From: Pseudooceanicola sediminis | Lineage (GTDB): Bacteria; Pseudomonadota; Alphaproteobacteria; Rhodobacterales; Rhodobacteraceae | Direction: 5' to 3' | Length of the DNA stretch: 64,000 nucleotides | Assembly: GCF_003575965.1 (NCBI RefSeq) | Contig: NZ_QWJJ01000012.1 | Span: forward strand, 62,001 to 126,000 | Part shown: piece after piece, positions 8,339 to 17,662 of the stretch | Layout: every line of letters begins with the position of its first letter | How positions within the stretch are numbered: position 1 is the first letter of the stretch | Position numbers and translations under genes: made by a program | Notes under the pieces: generated by a model | What the model was told of the DNA's origin: nothing | What the model saw: the letters and a program-made list of their open reading frames with translations, nothing else | Database searches by the model: none

Positions 8339-8395
8339 CTTTGGATCTCCCGTGGATTATGCCCGCGCGACATCGGCGCGCGGCAGATGAAGGTG

Positions 8396-9220
8396 TCAGG
8401 CCGTAATCGGCATCTGTCTGGTTGTGACGCGGTCGATAGCCTCGATCTCGGTCGAGGTCGCTTCTTCGGAAAAGCGCGCATCCGCCCCGTAGATCTCGCG
8501 CGCCATGCCGGTCGTCAGTTGCGCGGGCGTGCCGTCAAAGACGATACGCCCGTCGCGCATCCCGATCACCCGGTCGCAATAGCGTCGCGCGGTGTCCAGG
8601 GTATGCAGGTTGGCGATCACCATGCGCCCGTCCTCTTCGTGGATGCGACGCAGGGCCTCCATCACGACCTGGGCGTTCATCGGATCAAGGCTGGCAATCG
8701 GCTCATCCGCCAGGATGATCTTCGGATCCTGCATCAGCGCCCGCGCAATCGCGACGCGCTGCTGCTGTCCGCCGGACAGGGCCTCGGCGCGCTTGGGGGC
8801 GTGTTCCGCGATGCCCAGCCGGTCCAGAATGTCGATCGCGCGGTGAATATCGGCGGTGGGATACAGGCTGAACAGGCTGGCCAGCGTCGAGCGGCGGTTC
8901 AGCGTGCCATGCAGAACGTTGCTGACCACATCCATGCGCGGCACCAGGTTGAACTGCTGAAAGATCATCGCGCAATCGGCCTGCCAGGCGCGCTTGTCCG
9001 CCCCCGCCAGGCGCGTCACGTCCCGCCCCTCGAACCGGATCGCGCCAGAGGTGCTGTCCTCCAGCCGGTTCAGCATCCGCAGCAAGGTCGATTTGCCGGC
9101 ACCCGACCGGCCGATGACACCGATCATCATGGGCCTGTCGACGCGGATCGTGGCACGGTCCACCGCCGTGTGGTGGCCGAAAGTCTTTGTCAGCAGATCG
9201 ATATGCAGCACGTGGTTCAT
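8396..9220 (-). CDS. phnC: PhnC, phosphonate ABC transporter ATPase
   Basis: This 274-residue ABC ATPase has Walker [10 protein letters not shown] near residue 38, Q-loop FQQFNLVPR, signature LSGGQQQR, Walker B IILADEP and an H-loop LHTLD. The LVPRMDVV sequence after the Q-loop is typical of PhnC. It is the promoter-proximal gene of phnC-phnD-phnE1-phnE2. A possible Pho box lies about 55 bases upstream. Confidence 0.95.
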   Translation of the reverse strand: MNHVLHIDLLTKTFGHHTAVDRATIRVDRPMMIGVIGRSGAGKSTLLRMLNRLEDSTSGAIRFEGRDVTRLAGADKRAWQADCAMIFQQFNLVPRMDVVSNVLHGTLNRRSTLASLFSLYPTADIHRAIDILDRLGIAEHAPKRAEALSGGQQQRVAIARALMQDPKIILADEPIASLDPMNAQVVMEALRRIHEEDGRMVIANLHTLDTARRYCDRVIGMRDGRIVFDGTPAQLTTGMAREIYGADARFSEEATSTEIEAIDRVTTRQMPITA

Positions 9221-9275
9221 CCCCTGGTCCTGTCGGGGTCCTAAGCACGCTGGAAAACGGAAACGTATCGTTTCG

Positions 9276-9293
9276 ATGAAGATTTCATGAACC
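9276..9293 (-). promoter_or_regulatory. Possible Pho box upstream of phnC
   Basis: Read on the minus strand this is GTTCATGAAATCTTCATC, giving two TTCAT elements 11 bp apart. That is the spacing of PhoB half sites (consensus like CTGTCAT repeated at 11 bp). Only the TCAT part of each half site matches. PhoB control of phosphonate transport is normal in this group, so the site is plausible but weak. Confidence 0.35.
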
Positions 9294-9743
9294 GGCGCTC
9301 TGCCAAGCTGAGTGGTCCGCGAACGCCGCTGAGTGCCGCGAAACTCCGCACGGCGCGGCGGATGTTAACAGAACGGCAACTGAAACTGACATATGGTTCA
9401 GGTTCACAACGGTCCTTCGGGCCATCGCCGCAACTCAAAGGGTTGCGGGGCGCGCAGTGGGCAAACGGGGGCAGATCACGCCTCCAAGGCCCCTGACATG
9501 CAGTCCAACCCTGAAACCGGGGACAAATGGCGATGCCATGATCCGGGCCAGGGTTCGAAAGTAAGTTCATGCAATATTATCCAGAGCCAGGCTTTACGGC
9601 ACAGGTCCCTCCGGCGAACGGGTGCCCCGTTTCCCGGTGCGCCCAGTGGCACACACATCGGCACGGCGTCTGGTCGTCTTCTCCCGCCGGTGCCCTCCGC
9701 CGACCTGGCGCAGGGCAACACCACCCGCAGGCCCGGGTCCGCC
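9294..9743. other. Intergenic region before the kinase gene
   Basis: About 450 bases lie between the Pho-box-like site and the chosen kinase start. In-frame ATG codons occur upstream of the chosen start, but the encoded sequence there is low in recognisable protein character. I see no repeat or RNA gene. Confidence 0.4.
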
Positions 9744-10880
9744 ATGCATAGCATTTCCGGCACTCCCCCGCCGCCCAACGTCCGGCGCACGGACAGCCAG
9801 CGCTACCTGGCTGACGCGCTGAACGCCGCCGGTGCTGCCATCATGATGGTCTCGGAACAGGGCACCATCGAATTGCTGAACGAGGCCGCCTGCAGACTGC
9901 TCGCCGGCACCGAAGGCCAGCTTATCGGAACCTGCGTCGACGATTATGTCCCGCGTATTTCACGCGAGGCGCACGCGCGCTATCGCAGGCAGCACACCCA
10001 TGCCGCCCGCCAGCACGCCATGGCCGGGGGCCGCTCGCTCAAGGCGCGCGGCCTGGATGGGCATGAAACGTCGGTCGAAATCACCCTCAGCCAGATCCAG
10101 CTGCCCGACGGGCCATGTGTCCTTGTCACCCTGGTCGACATCACCAACCGGCTTGAACATGAACGCCAGATGACCGCCCGCAACGACCACCTTGCCGCCC
10201 TGAACGAAGAACTGACCCAATTCGCCTATTCGGCCAGCCATGACCTGCGCGCGCCCCTGTCCACCATCTCAGGCCTGCTTGAACTCTGCCTTGAGGATCT
10301 GGACGCGGGCGAGCTGGCCGAGGCCCGCCACAACATCACCGAGGCGCTGAAAACCAGCCGGCGCAACATTCACAAGGTCGAGGCCGTCCTGACCCTGGCC
10401 CGTGCCGGCCTGTCGCCCGTCCCCGAAGAAGACATCGACCTGCCGCGCCTTGTCGCAAGCTGCTGGGACGACGTGCATGCCGAAGGCATCGCAAAACCCG
10501 CCATCACGATCGAAATGGACGGCCCGTGCACCGTGCGGACCGAACGCCAGACCCTGTGCACGGTTATTGAAAACGTCTTGTCCAACGCCTGCCGTTTCCA
10601 GGATGCGTCCAAGTCGGAAAACTGGGTTCATGTGCGGCTGCGTACGCTGAACGATACCGTCAGCATCCTGATCGGGGACAATGGCATCGGCATTTCCGAA
10701 GCCGATCAACCGCGCATCTTCGAAATGTTTCGTCGCTCCAGCCTCAGTCAGGGCCATGGCCTCGGCCTCGCCCTCGTTCAAAAGAATGTGCTTCGTCTCA
10801 GCGGCACCATCGCCCTGTGCAGCACCCCCGAGCGGACTGATTTCATCTTTTCCTTCCCGCAGATGGAGGTCATTGAATGA
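9744..10880 (+). CDS. PAS-domain sensor histidine kinase
   Basis: The product is 378 residues from the chosen start (MHSISGTPPPP). It has a PAS domain at about residues 20-140 (ALNAAGAAIMMVSEQG to LVDITNR), a short coil, a HisKA domain with H-box SASHDLRAPL near residue 165, and a HATPase domain with N-box VIENVLSNACRFQ, G1 DNGIGI and G2 GHGLGLAL. No membrane segment is evident, so the sensor is cytoplasmic. The stop overlaps the response regulator ATG (ATGA), so the two are a translationally coupled pair. In-frame ATGs upstream make the exact start uncertain. Confidence 0.85.
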   Translation: MHSISGTPPPPNVRRTDSQRYLADALNAAGAAIMMVSEQGTIELLNEAACRLLAGTEGQLIGTCVDDYVPRISREAHARYRRQHTHAARQHAMAGGRSLKARGLDGHETSVEITLSQIQLPDGPCVLVTLVDITNRLEHERQMTARNDHLAALNEELTQFAYSASHDLRAPLSTISGLLELCLEDLDAGELAEARHNITEALKTSRRNIHKVEAVLTLARAGLSPVPEEDIDLPRLVASCWDDVHAEGIAKPAITIEMDGPCTVRTERQTLCTVIENVLSNACRFQDASKSENWVHVRLRTLNDTVSILIGDNGIGISEADQPRIFEMFRRSSLSQGHGLGLALVQKNVLRLSGTIALCSTPERTDFIFSFPQMEVIE

Positions 10881-11296
10881 TCAGCACCTATATCGTCGAT
10901 GACGTGCAGTCCGACCGCTACATTGCCCGCCGACGTCTGCAAAAGGCGGGTTGTTTCACCCCGCTGGACGAGGCGGTCGATGGCCTGGACTTTCTGCAGA
11001 AATTCTTTTTGCGGCAACCGGATAAGCCTCAGCAAAATGTCGTTCCCTCGCTGATCCTGATGGATATCAACATGCCTGAGCTGAACGGTTTCGAAACCTT
11101 GGAAGAACTGAAGCGGCGCCTGCCCGAAGATGCCCGCGACTACCAGATCGTCGCCATGTTTTCATCCTCCGACAACGACCGCGACATCGCGCGCTCGGTC
11201 ACGACGGGAATGGTGGAACACTTCTTCACCAAGCCGATCGACGATGCCGCGATTGCCGAAATCCTGAAAACCTACCGCGCGCGCGGCTTTCTCTGA
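10877..11296 (+). CDS. Single-domain response regulator
   Basis: This 139-residue CheY-like receiver has the acidic pair in IVDDVQSD, the phosphoacceptor aspartate in LMDINMPELNG, a serine-rich MFSSSDN switch region and the lysine in FFTKPID. There is no output domain, so it probably acts by protein contact or phosphorelay. It overlaps the kinase gene by four bases and is its likely partner. The size and motif layout resemble the Rcp1-type regulators that pair with PAS or phytochrome kinases. Confidence 0.88.
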   Translation: MISTYIVDDVQSDRYIARRRLQKAGCFTPLDEAVDGLDFLQKFFLRQPDKPQQNVVPSLILMDINMPELNGFETLEELKRRLPEDARDYQIVAMFSSSDNDRDIARSVTTGMVEHFFTKPIDDAAIAEILKTYRARGFL

Positions 11297-11502
11297 CGCG
11301 CACCCTGAGACCTGGACTGCGTGCAACCGCCCCGCGCCATACCCGCCCCTGGCTTTGTCAATCGCCCTCCCGCCAGCCTCGGCGCAGCCGGGCGTTCCAG
11401 CGTGAGGCCCGCTTTTCGCACCCGCCCTGCCCCTGTGCATGGCGCAGCGCGGACCGACACGCCCCCCCTTGCCCCTCGCGCCACGGCAGCACCCGGGCTG
11501 CT

Positions 11503-11627
11503 CATGCACGCGCCCACCACGCACCCTCATGCACGCGCCCACCACGCACCCCCATGCGCGCGCCCACCACGCAGCCCGATGCAGGCGCGTATCGTGCACA
11601 CTCATGCGCGCGCATCGCGCACCGGCG
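11503..11627. repeat. 25-bp tandem repeat, five units
   Basis: Three near-identical units start at 11503, 11528 and 11553 (core CATGCACGCGCCCACCACGC). Two diverged units follow at 11578 and 11603. The 25-bp period is not a multiple of three, so the array does not encode a protein repeat. Each unit begins with or near an (A)TGC(A/G) step. It lies between two convergent two-component genes. Confidence 0.85.
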
Positions 11628-11695
11628 GCCAAGACGGCGCACCAGCAGGGCAAAACAACCTCCACTGCCCTGCCGCGCCCTCAAAAACCGCCTCT

Positions 11696-11747
11696 CATCC
11701 GATACATTCGGATGTCAAATGGCCGCGTCGGATCATCGACGCGGCCA
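11696..11747. terminator. Two adjacent hairpins between convergent genes
   Basis: The first hairpin is CATCCGA (11696-11702) with TCGGATG (11708-11714). The second is a perfect 10-bp stem, GGCCGCGTCG (11721-11730) with CGACGCGGCC (11737-11746), extended by one T-A pair. U tracts are short. The position between converging transcripts suggests bidirectional termination. Confidence 0.55.
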
Positions 11748-11850
11748 ATATTCGCTTCAGATCGGTCACCGGGTCAGCCCGCGCCTGCCGTCATGGGCCC
11801 TCTCGTCGTGGGCACTCTTCTGGCCGCGCGCCGGCTGGCCCGGGCGATGT

Positions 11851-12558
11851 TCAATGCGTGCGGAACACGAAGTTCGTCGCCGGGTCATCCAGAACCTTCG
11901 ACCAGTCATAGCCGTCCCCCTCGGGGATCAGCCCATAGCTCTGCAACATCCGCCGCATCGCCTCCGGTCCGCCAAAGGGTGTCATCGCCACCGAGGACAT
12001 TTCCTCGCGCAGAACCTCGCGCATTGCGGCAACGATCTCCTGTTTCTGCACGGCCATCGAATGATCCAGCTCTGCGCGGGCCAGCTTGCTGCCTTCCTCC
12101 AGGGCGCGCAGGATCAGCGATTTCAACGCATCGCGCGTCAGATCGGTCTTGGATTTGTAGTCGATGCAACCGCCCTTCATCGCCTCCACCGCAACATCAT
12201 GGCGGGCCTCGCCACTGATCATCACGACCGGCGACTGGCCGTTCTTTCCGCCCTCGCGCAGGATCTGCTGGGCGGCCAGCCCATTGCCATCCGGCAAGAG
12301 GTAGTCAATGAAAACAAGCTGATACTGCTTTTGCATCAGCAACTCGCGGAAATGCTCGATGTTCGTCGCGATGGTCACCCGTACCGGCAGATCGGTGCGG
12401 CGGCATTCGCGCAGGATGCACATCGCGTCAAAGCGGCTGTCATCCAGCACCAGCACGTCGATGGTCGCAGGTTCAGGTTCGGGCGGCGTCGCAAAGGGCT
12501 GCAGGGCAGGCATACGTGCCTCGGATCCCGTTTGTACTGCACTTTTCTCAATATCCAT
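11851..12558 (-). CDS. Response regulator with C-terminal extension
   Basis: This 235-residue protein starts with a proline-rich leader, then a receiver domain at about residues 32-150: acidic pair in LVLDDSRFD, phosphoacceptor in FIDYLLPDGNG, MISGEA switch and KSKTDLT with the conserved lysine. About 85 residues follow, with a helical stretch (ALEEGSKLARAELDHSMAVQ) and a tail ending in FVFRTH. No DNA-binding or enzymatic domain is recognisable in the tail. It is divergent from the small kinase at 12748 and is probably its partner. Confidence 0.85.
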   Translation of the reverse strand: MDIEKSAVQTGSEARMPALQPFATPPEPEPATIDVLVLDDSRFDAMCILRECRRTDLPVRVTIATNIEHFRELLMQKQYQLVFIDYLLPDGNGLAAQQILREGGKNGQSPVVMISGEARHDVAVEAMKGGCIDYKSKTDLTRDALKSLILRALEEGSKLARAELDHSMAVQKQEIVAAMREVLREEMSSVAMTPFGGPEAMRRMLQSYGLIPEGDGYDWSKVLDDPATNFVFRTH

Positions 12559-12747
12559 CGGAAAGCTCCTTGCCAGACCCCGCCATTTTCAGCGGGGCCG
12601 CGGCACAAGAATTTCCCAGCAGGCTTGCCGTTTGGTTAAGGTCCGCCATCGCTTTGGTTTGCATTGTCTGCGAATTTTTCCCGCCCCGCCTTGAGATGGT
12701 CGAAAAGGTTCAGGGGTTGTTAGCCGGGCTGGTCCAATCTGCCCGCC

Positions 12748-13518
12748 ATGACAGGCCAAGGTTCTCCAATGCCCCCTCATCTGCCCTCGGCGTCCGGTGG
12801 CGTCCCCCCCCCATCCAGCACCGTGGATGAGGTCGAGGAACTGCTGTACATCCTCTCGCACGATCTTCGCACCGGGTTCCGCGCCATCCTCACCATTCCC
12901 GATTTCATCGAGGAAGACCTGTCCGGCCTGCCCGAACCACAGAAATCCATGTTGGCCGAACACCTTGAAATGCTGCGCGTCCAGGCGCGGCGCAGTGATC
13001 GGATGCTGCTGGATCTGCGCGACTATTCCCGCATAGGGCGGCTTGCCTCGCCGGTCGGTGTCCACACCCTGGCCGATATCCTGGCACGCTGCGCGGAAAC
13101 TGCCCCGCTGCCCGACGGGTTCGTCCTGCATGTGTCCGGGACAGCCACGCTGTCGGGTCCGCTGAATGAACTGGTCATGCTCTTTCGGGCGTTGCTCTCC
13201 AATTGCGTGAAACATCATGACGCGACCAGCGGGCGGATCGACATCAGCACCAGCCAAAAGGGCACCATGACCCGCATCATCGTGGCCGACGATGGCCCCG
13301 GAATCCCCAACCGGTTTCGCAAGGATGTTTTCGAGATGCTGCGCACCCTGCGATCGCGCGACGAATGCGAAGGATCCGGCATCGGCCTCAGCCTGGCACG
13401 CAAGATCGTCACGGCCCTCGGCGGCACGATCGAGGTGCTGGACAGTGGCGATTCCCGTGGCACGGCCATCGCGCTGACGGTGCCAACGCCGCCCCCGACA
13501 GAACAGTCCCCGACGTAG
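12748..13518 (+). CDS. Minimal histidine kinase without sensor domain
   Basis: This 256-residue protein is only a dimerisation/phosphoacceptor domain and an ATPase domain. The H-box is YILSHDLRTGFRAI near residue 36, the N-box region FRALLSNCVKHHD, G1 DDGPGIP and G2 GSGIGLSLA. There is no membrane segment or PAS domain. The signal must come from a partner protein or from phosphorelay. It is divergent from the response regulator at 11851-12558. Confidence 0.85.
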   Translation: MTGQGSPMPPHLPSASGGVPPPSSTVDEVEELLYILSHDLRTGFRAILTIPDFIEEDLSGLPEPQKSMLAEHLEMLRVQARRSDRMLLDLRDYSRIGRLASPVGVHTLADILARCAETAPLPDGFVLHVSGTATLSGPLNELVMLFRALLSNCVKHHDATSGRIDISTSQKGTMTRIIVADDGPGIPNRFRKDVFEMLRTLRSRDECEGSGIGLSLARKIVTALGGTIEVLDSGDSRGTAIALTVPTPPPTEQSPT

Positions 13519-13851
13519 CCTCCGCTGACCACCGCCACCCCTGCCCCCAATCCCACCGCGCTGATCGCCCTCCTGGCATGACCCGCGCGCCTTATGCCGC
13601 CGCGTCCTCATGTCGCGATGTCCTGCCCCGCCACGCAGACCCCCGCCACCGACGCGGCGCGGTCTGCGCTTTTCGCCGCAAGGGCGTCCCTGCACGCGAA
13701 TGCGGCCAGGCGACTCTGCCCCAACCGCCCCCGGCGGCACGGCGGCTTTCCCGCAACGCGGCAGGGCAATCGCGATGCCTCCCCTTGGCGTCCCTCACGC
13801 AGCACCCTATAAGCGCCGCATCCAGCCCAGATCCCGTTACCGGAGGACACG
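13519..13851. other. Intergenic region upstream of hisB
   Basis: This 333-base stretch holds no gene I can support; short open frames here are arginine- and proline-rich noise. The hisB ribosome-binding site (GGAGGA) lies at its right end. Confidence 0.5.
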
Positions 13852-14439
13852 ATGCGCAGCGCCCAAATCACCCGGAGCACCGCGGAAACCGACATTCAGG
13901 TCACCATCCACCTCGACGGCACCGGCCGGTACGAGAACGACACCGGTGTCGGCTTTTTCGATCACATGCTGGACCAGCTGTCGCGCCACTCGCTGATCGA
14001 CATGTCGATCACCTGCAAGGGCGACACCTATATCGACGATCACCACTCGGTCGAAGACGTCGGCATCGCCCTGGGTCAGGCCCTGGCGGACGCGCTTGGC
14101 GACAAGCGCGGCATCAACCGCTATGGCGATTGCCACCTGGCGATGGACGATACCCTGATCCGCGCCGCGTTGGATCTGTCGGGCCGTCCCTACCTGGTGT
14201 GGAACGTGGACTTTCCGACCGAAAAGATCGGCAGTTTCGACACCGAACTGGTGCGCGAGTTCTTTCAGGCCTTCTCCACCCACGGCGGCATCACCCTGCA
14301 CGTCGATCGCCTGCACGGGCTGAATTCGCATCACATCGCCGAAGCCGCGTTCAAATCCGTGGCGCGCGCGCTGCGGGTCGCGGTCGAATCCGATCCGCGC
14401 AAATCCGATGCCATCCCGTCGACCAAGGGCACGCTCTGA
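13852..14439 (+). CDS. hisB: HisB, imidazoleglycerol-phosphate dehydratase
   Basis: HisB catalyses the sixth step of histidine synthesis, dehydrating IGP to imidazole acetol-phosphate. The 195-residue monofunctional form has the metal-binding motifs HHSVEDVG (near residue 65) and [12 protein letters not shown] (near residue 165), plus [11 protein letters not shown] and the EFFQAFSTH segment. There is no phosphatase domain, unlike the bifunctional E. coli protein. A strong GGAGGA site precedes it, and hisH begins at the next base after the stop. Confidence 0.97.
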   Translation: MRSAQITRSTAETDIQVTIHLDGTGRYENDTGVGFFDHMLDQLSRHSLIDMSITCKGDTYIDDHHSVEDVGIALGQALADALGDKRGINRYGDCHLAMDDTLIRAALDLSGRPYLVWNVDFPTEKIGSFDTELVREFFQAFSTHGGITLHVDRLHGLNSHHIAEAAFKSVARALRVAVESDPRKSDAIPSTKGTL

Positions 14440-15099
14440 ATGCTGACCGTCCTGATCGATTACGAAAGCGGTAACCTGCACTCTGCCGAAAAGGCCTTTC
14501 AACGCATGGCGCGCGAGGTGGATGGCGGCGAGGTCATCGTCTCTGCCCGCCCCGAGGATGTGGCGCGGGCGGATCGCATCGTGCTGCCCGGCGACGGGGC
14601 CTTTCCCGCCTGTCGGGCCGCCCTTGCCGGCGCGGGTCAGGGCTCCGTCCTGGAGGCCCTCACCGAAGCGGTCGAGGTCCGTGGCCGTCCCTTTCTGGGC
14701 ATCTGCGTCGGTATGCAGCTGATGGCGCGGATCGGCCACGAATACAGTGAAACCCCCGGCCTCGGCTGGATCGACGGCGAGGTGACGCGCATCGCCCCCG
14801 CCGCGCCCGCACCGGGACAGGCGGCCCTCAAGGTGCCGCACATGGGGTGGAACGATCTGGTCATCGACCGGCCCCACCCGGTTCTGGGGGGCATCGAAAC
14901 CGGCCAACACGCCTATTTCGTGCATTCCTACCACATGAGCGTCGCGGACCCGGCGCAGCTGATCGCCCATGTCGATTATGGCCAGCCCGTCACCGCCATC
15001 GTCGGGCACGGCACCATGATCGGCACCCAGTTTCACCCGGAAAAAAGCCAGGCCACCGGGCTGCGCATGATTGCCAACTTCCTGACCTGGGCCCCCTGA
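14440..15099 (+). CDS. hisH: HisH, glutamine amidotransferase subunit of IGP synthase
   Basis: This class I glutaminase subunit supplies ammonia to HisF. The 219-residue protein has the nucleophile motif GICVGMQLM (Cys near residue 87) and the catalytic His-Glu pair in FHPEKSQ near the C-terminus. GNLHSAEKAF and LPGDGAFP are typical. It directly follows hisB. HisF lies 1.8 kb further along, so the partners are split by the DUF2147 gene and hisA. Confidence 0.97.
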   Translation: MLTVLIDYESGNLHSAEKAFQRMAREVDGGEVIVSARPEDVARADRIVLPGDGAFPACRAALAGAGQGSVLEALTEAVEVRGRPFLGICVGMQLMARIGHEYSETPGLGWIDGEVTRIAPAAPAPGQAALKVPHMGWNDLVIDRPHPVLGGIETGQHAYFVHSYHMSVADPAQLIAHVDYGQPVTAIVGHGTMIGTQFHPEKSQATGLRMIANFLTWAP

Positions 15100-15110
15100 A
15101 CGCCGCGCAC

Positions 15111-15142
15111 GGCGGGTGGGGGCATCACCGCCCCCGCCCGCC
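15111..15142. terminator. Strong GC stem-loop after hisH
   Basis: A 13-bp stem (15111-15123 with 15130-15142), perfect except for one G-U pair, has a 6-base loop. It sits between convergent hisH and the DUF2147 gene. No U tract follows on either strand. It may limit read-through or stabilise 3' ends. Confidence 0.55.
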
Positions 15143-15168
15143 CTCCGGGTCCTGTCAGCCTCGTCGGC

Positions 15169-15558
15169 TTACTTCACCCGCGCCCAGGTCTGTTTCTTGC
15201 AGATCGGCCCGATACAGCCAGATACCTTCAGCAGATCCCCCTCCAATGCCATCTTGGAGCGATAGACCTTGCCGGTCGAAGGTTGCCATATCTTGCCGTC
15301 CCTGTAATCGCCGCCGCCTGCGGCCATCATGTCCCAGACCAGCGGTTTGCCCTTGTTTTCGCTGTCGTATTCGCCACCGTCGTTGAACGTGCGGCTGATG
15401 ACACCGCAAAAGGCCGGGCCGCAGGGCGCGATCGTGACCAGGGCATAGGCCCCGTCGTCCACCTGTGTCTGCCAGATGCCTTCCACCGGATCGGCAAGGG
15501 CCGCCCCCGCCGTCAGGGCAATGACCGCCGCCGCCGCGATACTCTTGTGAATGTGCAT
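15169..15558 (-). CDS. DUF2147-family secreted protein
   Basis: This 129-residue protein has a signal peptide (about residues 1-23, ending ALA before DPVEGIW). The mature domain has the DUF2147 pattern: [11 protein letters not shown], a CGPAFCGVI cysteine pair, [16 protein letters not shown] and a cysteine-rich end ([12 protein letters not shown]). The start at 15558 has GAGGAGAG upstream. The function of the family is unknown; the fold is lipocalin-like by report. It is inserted in the opposite direction within the his block. Confidence 0.85.
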   Translation of the reverse strand: MHIHKSIAAAAVIALTAGAALADPVEGIWQTQVDDGAYALVTIAPCGPAFCGVISRTFNDGGEYDSENKGKPLVWDMMAAGGGDYRDGKIWQPSTGKVYRSKMALEGDLLKVSGCIGPICKKQTWARVK

Positions 15559-15769
15559 TGCGCTCTCCTCCTCTGCGCTCCTCCGCAATCAGCCTGCATC
15601 CATCGCGCCCTCGCACGCAACATTGCCGCAGCGTCGGGCAACACAGATTTGTCGCACCCAAACGCGCAGTGACATCCCCCGTCCCGGTGCATCGCCCCGC
15701 CGATGCGTCGCATTGCAATTCAGCGCAGGCAGAGGCACAAGGCAGTCACGCAGCAACAAGGGCCTCGCG

Positions 15770-16492
15770 ATGATCCTCTACCCCGCTATCGACCTCAAGG
15801 ACGGCCAGGCCGTGCGTCTTTTCAAGGGCGACATGGAAAAGGCCACCGTCTTCAACGACGACCCTGCCGCGCAGGCGATGGAATTTGTCGAGGCGGGCTG
15901 CGAATGGCTGCACCTCGTCGATCTGAACGGTGCCTTCGCGGGCGAACCCGTCAACGCCGCCCCGGTCGAGGCGATCCTGAAACGCACCAGGGTGCCGGCC
16001 CAGCTGGGCGGCGGCATCCGCGACATGGCCACGATCGAGCGCTGGCTGTCGCTCGGCCTGGCCCGCGTGATCCTCGGCACCGTCGCGGTGGAAAATCCCG
16101 CGCTGGTGCGCGACGCCGCCCGCGCCTTTCCCGGCCAGGTCGCCGTCGGCATCGACGCGCGCAACGGCTTTGTCGCGACCAAGGGGTGGGCCACCGAAAC
16201 CGACGTGCAGGTCATCGACCTTGCCCGTTCCTACGAAGACGCCGGCGTCGCCGCGATCATCTATACCGACATCAACCGCGACGGCGCCATGCAAGGCCCC
16301 AACATCACCGCCACGGCAGAGCTGGCCAATGCCGTCTCGATCCCCGTGATCGCCTCCGGCGGGGTTTCCTCGCTCGACGATCTGCGTGCGCTGAAAACCT
16401 GCGGCGCGCCGCTGAACGGTGCTATCTCGGGCCGTGCGCTCTATGACGGGGCGCTTGATCTGACCCAAGCCCTGGCCCTGCTGAAGGCATAA
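15770..16492 (+). CDS. hisA: HisA, phosphoribosylformimino-AICAR-phosphate isomerase
   Basis: HisA isomerises ProFAR to PRFAR, the fourth step of histidine synthesis. The 240-residue TIM barrel has the catalytic aspartate in [17 protein letters not shown] and the second in YTDINRDG, and phosphate-binding loops (LGGGIRD and ASGGVSS). The chosen start is the conserved MILYPAIDL; the longer open frame upstream is not HisA-like. A small membrane-protein gene follows 5 bases after the stop. Confidence 0.97.
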   Translation: MILYPAIDLKDGQAVRLFKGDMEKATVFNDDPAAQAMEFVEAGCEWLHLVDLNGAFAGEPVNAAPVEAILKRTRVPAQLGGGIRDMATIERWLSLGLARVILGTVAVENPALVRDAARAFPGQVAVGIDARNGFVATKGWATETDVQVIDLARSYEDAGVAAIIYTDINRDGAMQGPNITATAELANAVSIPVIASGGVSSLDDLRALKTCGAPLNGAISGRALYDGALDLTQALALLKA

Positions 16493-16497
16493 CCGCA

Positions 16498-16806
16498 ATG
16501 GCGCGCCAGACCAGCCGCACCCTCCGCCTGATCAACCGCACCGGCCTGGTCGGCACGCTGGCGCCTATCGTGCTGTGGCTGCTGGCGCTGGCGGTCGTGC
16601 GCTTTCTCGCCTCGACCGGCTGCCGGATCGACGAAGCGGCGGCGCACCCCTGCGTCATCCTGGGCCGCGATCTGGCGGAACTGGCCTATTCCATGGGGTT
16701 CTTCGCCGCCTGGGGGCCGCTGTTCCTGTTTCCCGTGTCGGTCGGCATCGCCATGCTTTGGGGTTTGACCCGCCTGATCCTGTTCATCGCCCGCCCACGG
16801 GACTGA
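16498..16806 (+). CDS. Small two-TM membrane protein within the his block
   Basis: This 102-residue protein has two hydrophobic segments at about residues 17-38 and 65-95, with a short Cys-containing loop between ([13 protein letters not shown]). I do not recognise a named family. It starts 5 bases after hisA and is followed 94 bases later by hisF, so it is likely cotranscribed with the his genes. No link to histidine synthesis is evident from its sequence. Confidence 0.75.
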   Translation: MARQTSRTLRLINRTGLVGTLAPIVLWLLALAVVRFLASTGCRIDEAAAHPCVILGRDLAELAYSMGFFAAWGPLFLFPVSVGIAMLWGLTRLILFIARPRD

Positions 16807-16900
16807 TCCCGCGCCACATTGTGCCTGCCACTGGCCAGACCCGCCAAAGCGCGCTAAACCCGCAGCCAACTGCGCACCACGCCCGCCCCGAGGTTTCCCC

Positions 16901-17662
16901 ATGCTCAAGACCCGCATCATTCCCTGCCTCGACGTCGCCGACGGCCGCGTGGTCAAGGGCGTGAATTTCGTAGACCTGCGCGATGCCGGTGATCCCGTGG
17001 ATGCGGCACGCGCCTATGACGCCGCCGGCGCCGACGAACTCTGCTTCCTCGACATCCACGCCACCCACGAAAACCGTGGCACCATGTTCGATGTCGTCAC
17101 GCGCACCGCCGAACAATGCTATATCCCGCTGACGGTCGGTGGCGGCGTGCGCACCGTGGCCGATGTGCGCGCCCTGCTGCTGGCAGGGGCTGACAAGGTC
17201 AGCTTCAACTCCGCCGCCGTGGCCGACCCGGATGTCATCGCCCGCGCCGCCGACCACTTCGGCAGCCAGTGCATCGTCTGCGCCATCGACGCGAAAACCG
17301 TTGCCCCCGGCAAATGGGAAATCTTCACACATGGCGGGCGCAAACCCACCGGCATCGACGCGGTCGAATTCGCCCGACTGGTCGCGGCCAAGGGGGCCGG
17401 TGAAATCCTGTTGACCTCGATGGACCGCGACGGCACGCGTTCCGGCTTCAACCTGCCCCTGACGCGCGCCATTTCCGACGCGGTCGAGGTGCCGGTGATC
17501 GCCTCGGGCGGCGTCGGCAATCTGGACCACCTGGTCGAAGGCGTGACCAAGGGCGGCGCTTCTGCCGTGCTCGCCGCGTCGATCTTCCACTTTGGTGACT
17601 ATACCATCCGGCAGGCCAAGGATCACATGGCCGCCGCCGGCATCCCGATGAGGCTGCAATGA
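16901..17662 (+). CDS. hisF: HisF, cyclase subunit of IGP synthase
   Basis: HisF uses ammonia from HisH to convert PRFAR to imidazoleglycerol phosphate and AICAR. The 253-residue TIM barrel has the catalytic aspartates in [14 protein letters not shown] and TSMDRDGT, and the phosphate loops VGGGVRT and ASGGVG. Its stop overlaps the hisE ATG by four bases. Confidence 0.97.
   Translation: MLKTRIIPCLDVADGRVVKGVNFVDLRDAGDPVDAARAYDAAGADELCFLDIHATHENRGTMFDVVTRTAEQCYIPLTVGGGVRTVADVRALLLAGADKVSFNSAAVADPDVIARAADHFGSQCIVCAIDAKTVAPGKWEIFTHGGRKPTGIDAVEFARLVAAKGAGEILLTSMDRDGTRSGFNLPLTRAISDAVEVPVIASGGVGNLDHLVEGVTKGGASAVLAASIFHFGDYTIRQAKDHMAAAGIPMRLQ

Larger units (their letters stand above)
11297..11850. 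other. Gene-free spacer between convergent response regulators
   Basis: A 554-base spacer holds a 25-bp tandem repeat and two adjacent hairpins, listed separately. Open frames crossing it are artefacts of the repeat and high GC: their sequence is low complexity, rich in Arg, Ala and Pro, with no domain-like pattern. Confidence 0.7.

Noticed and set aside
11321-12639. Plus-strand open frames through the 25-bp repeat and opposite the response regulator
   Set aside because: The repeat period is not a multiple of three, and the encoded sequence is low-complexity Arg/Pro/Ala, antisense to a real gene on its right half.
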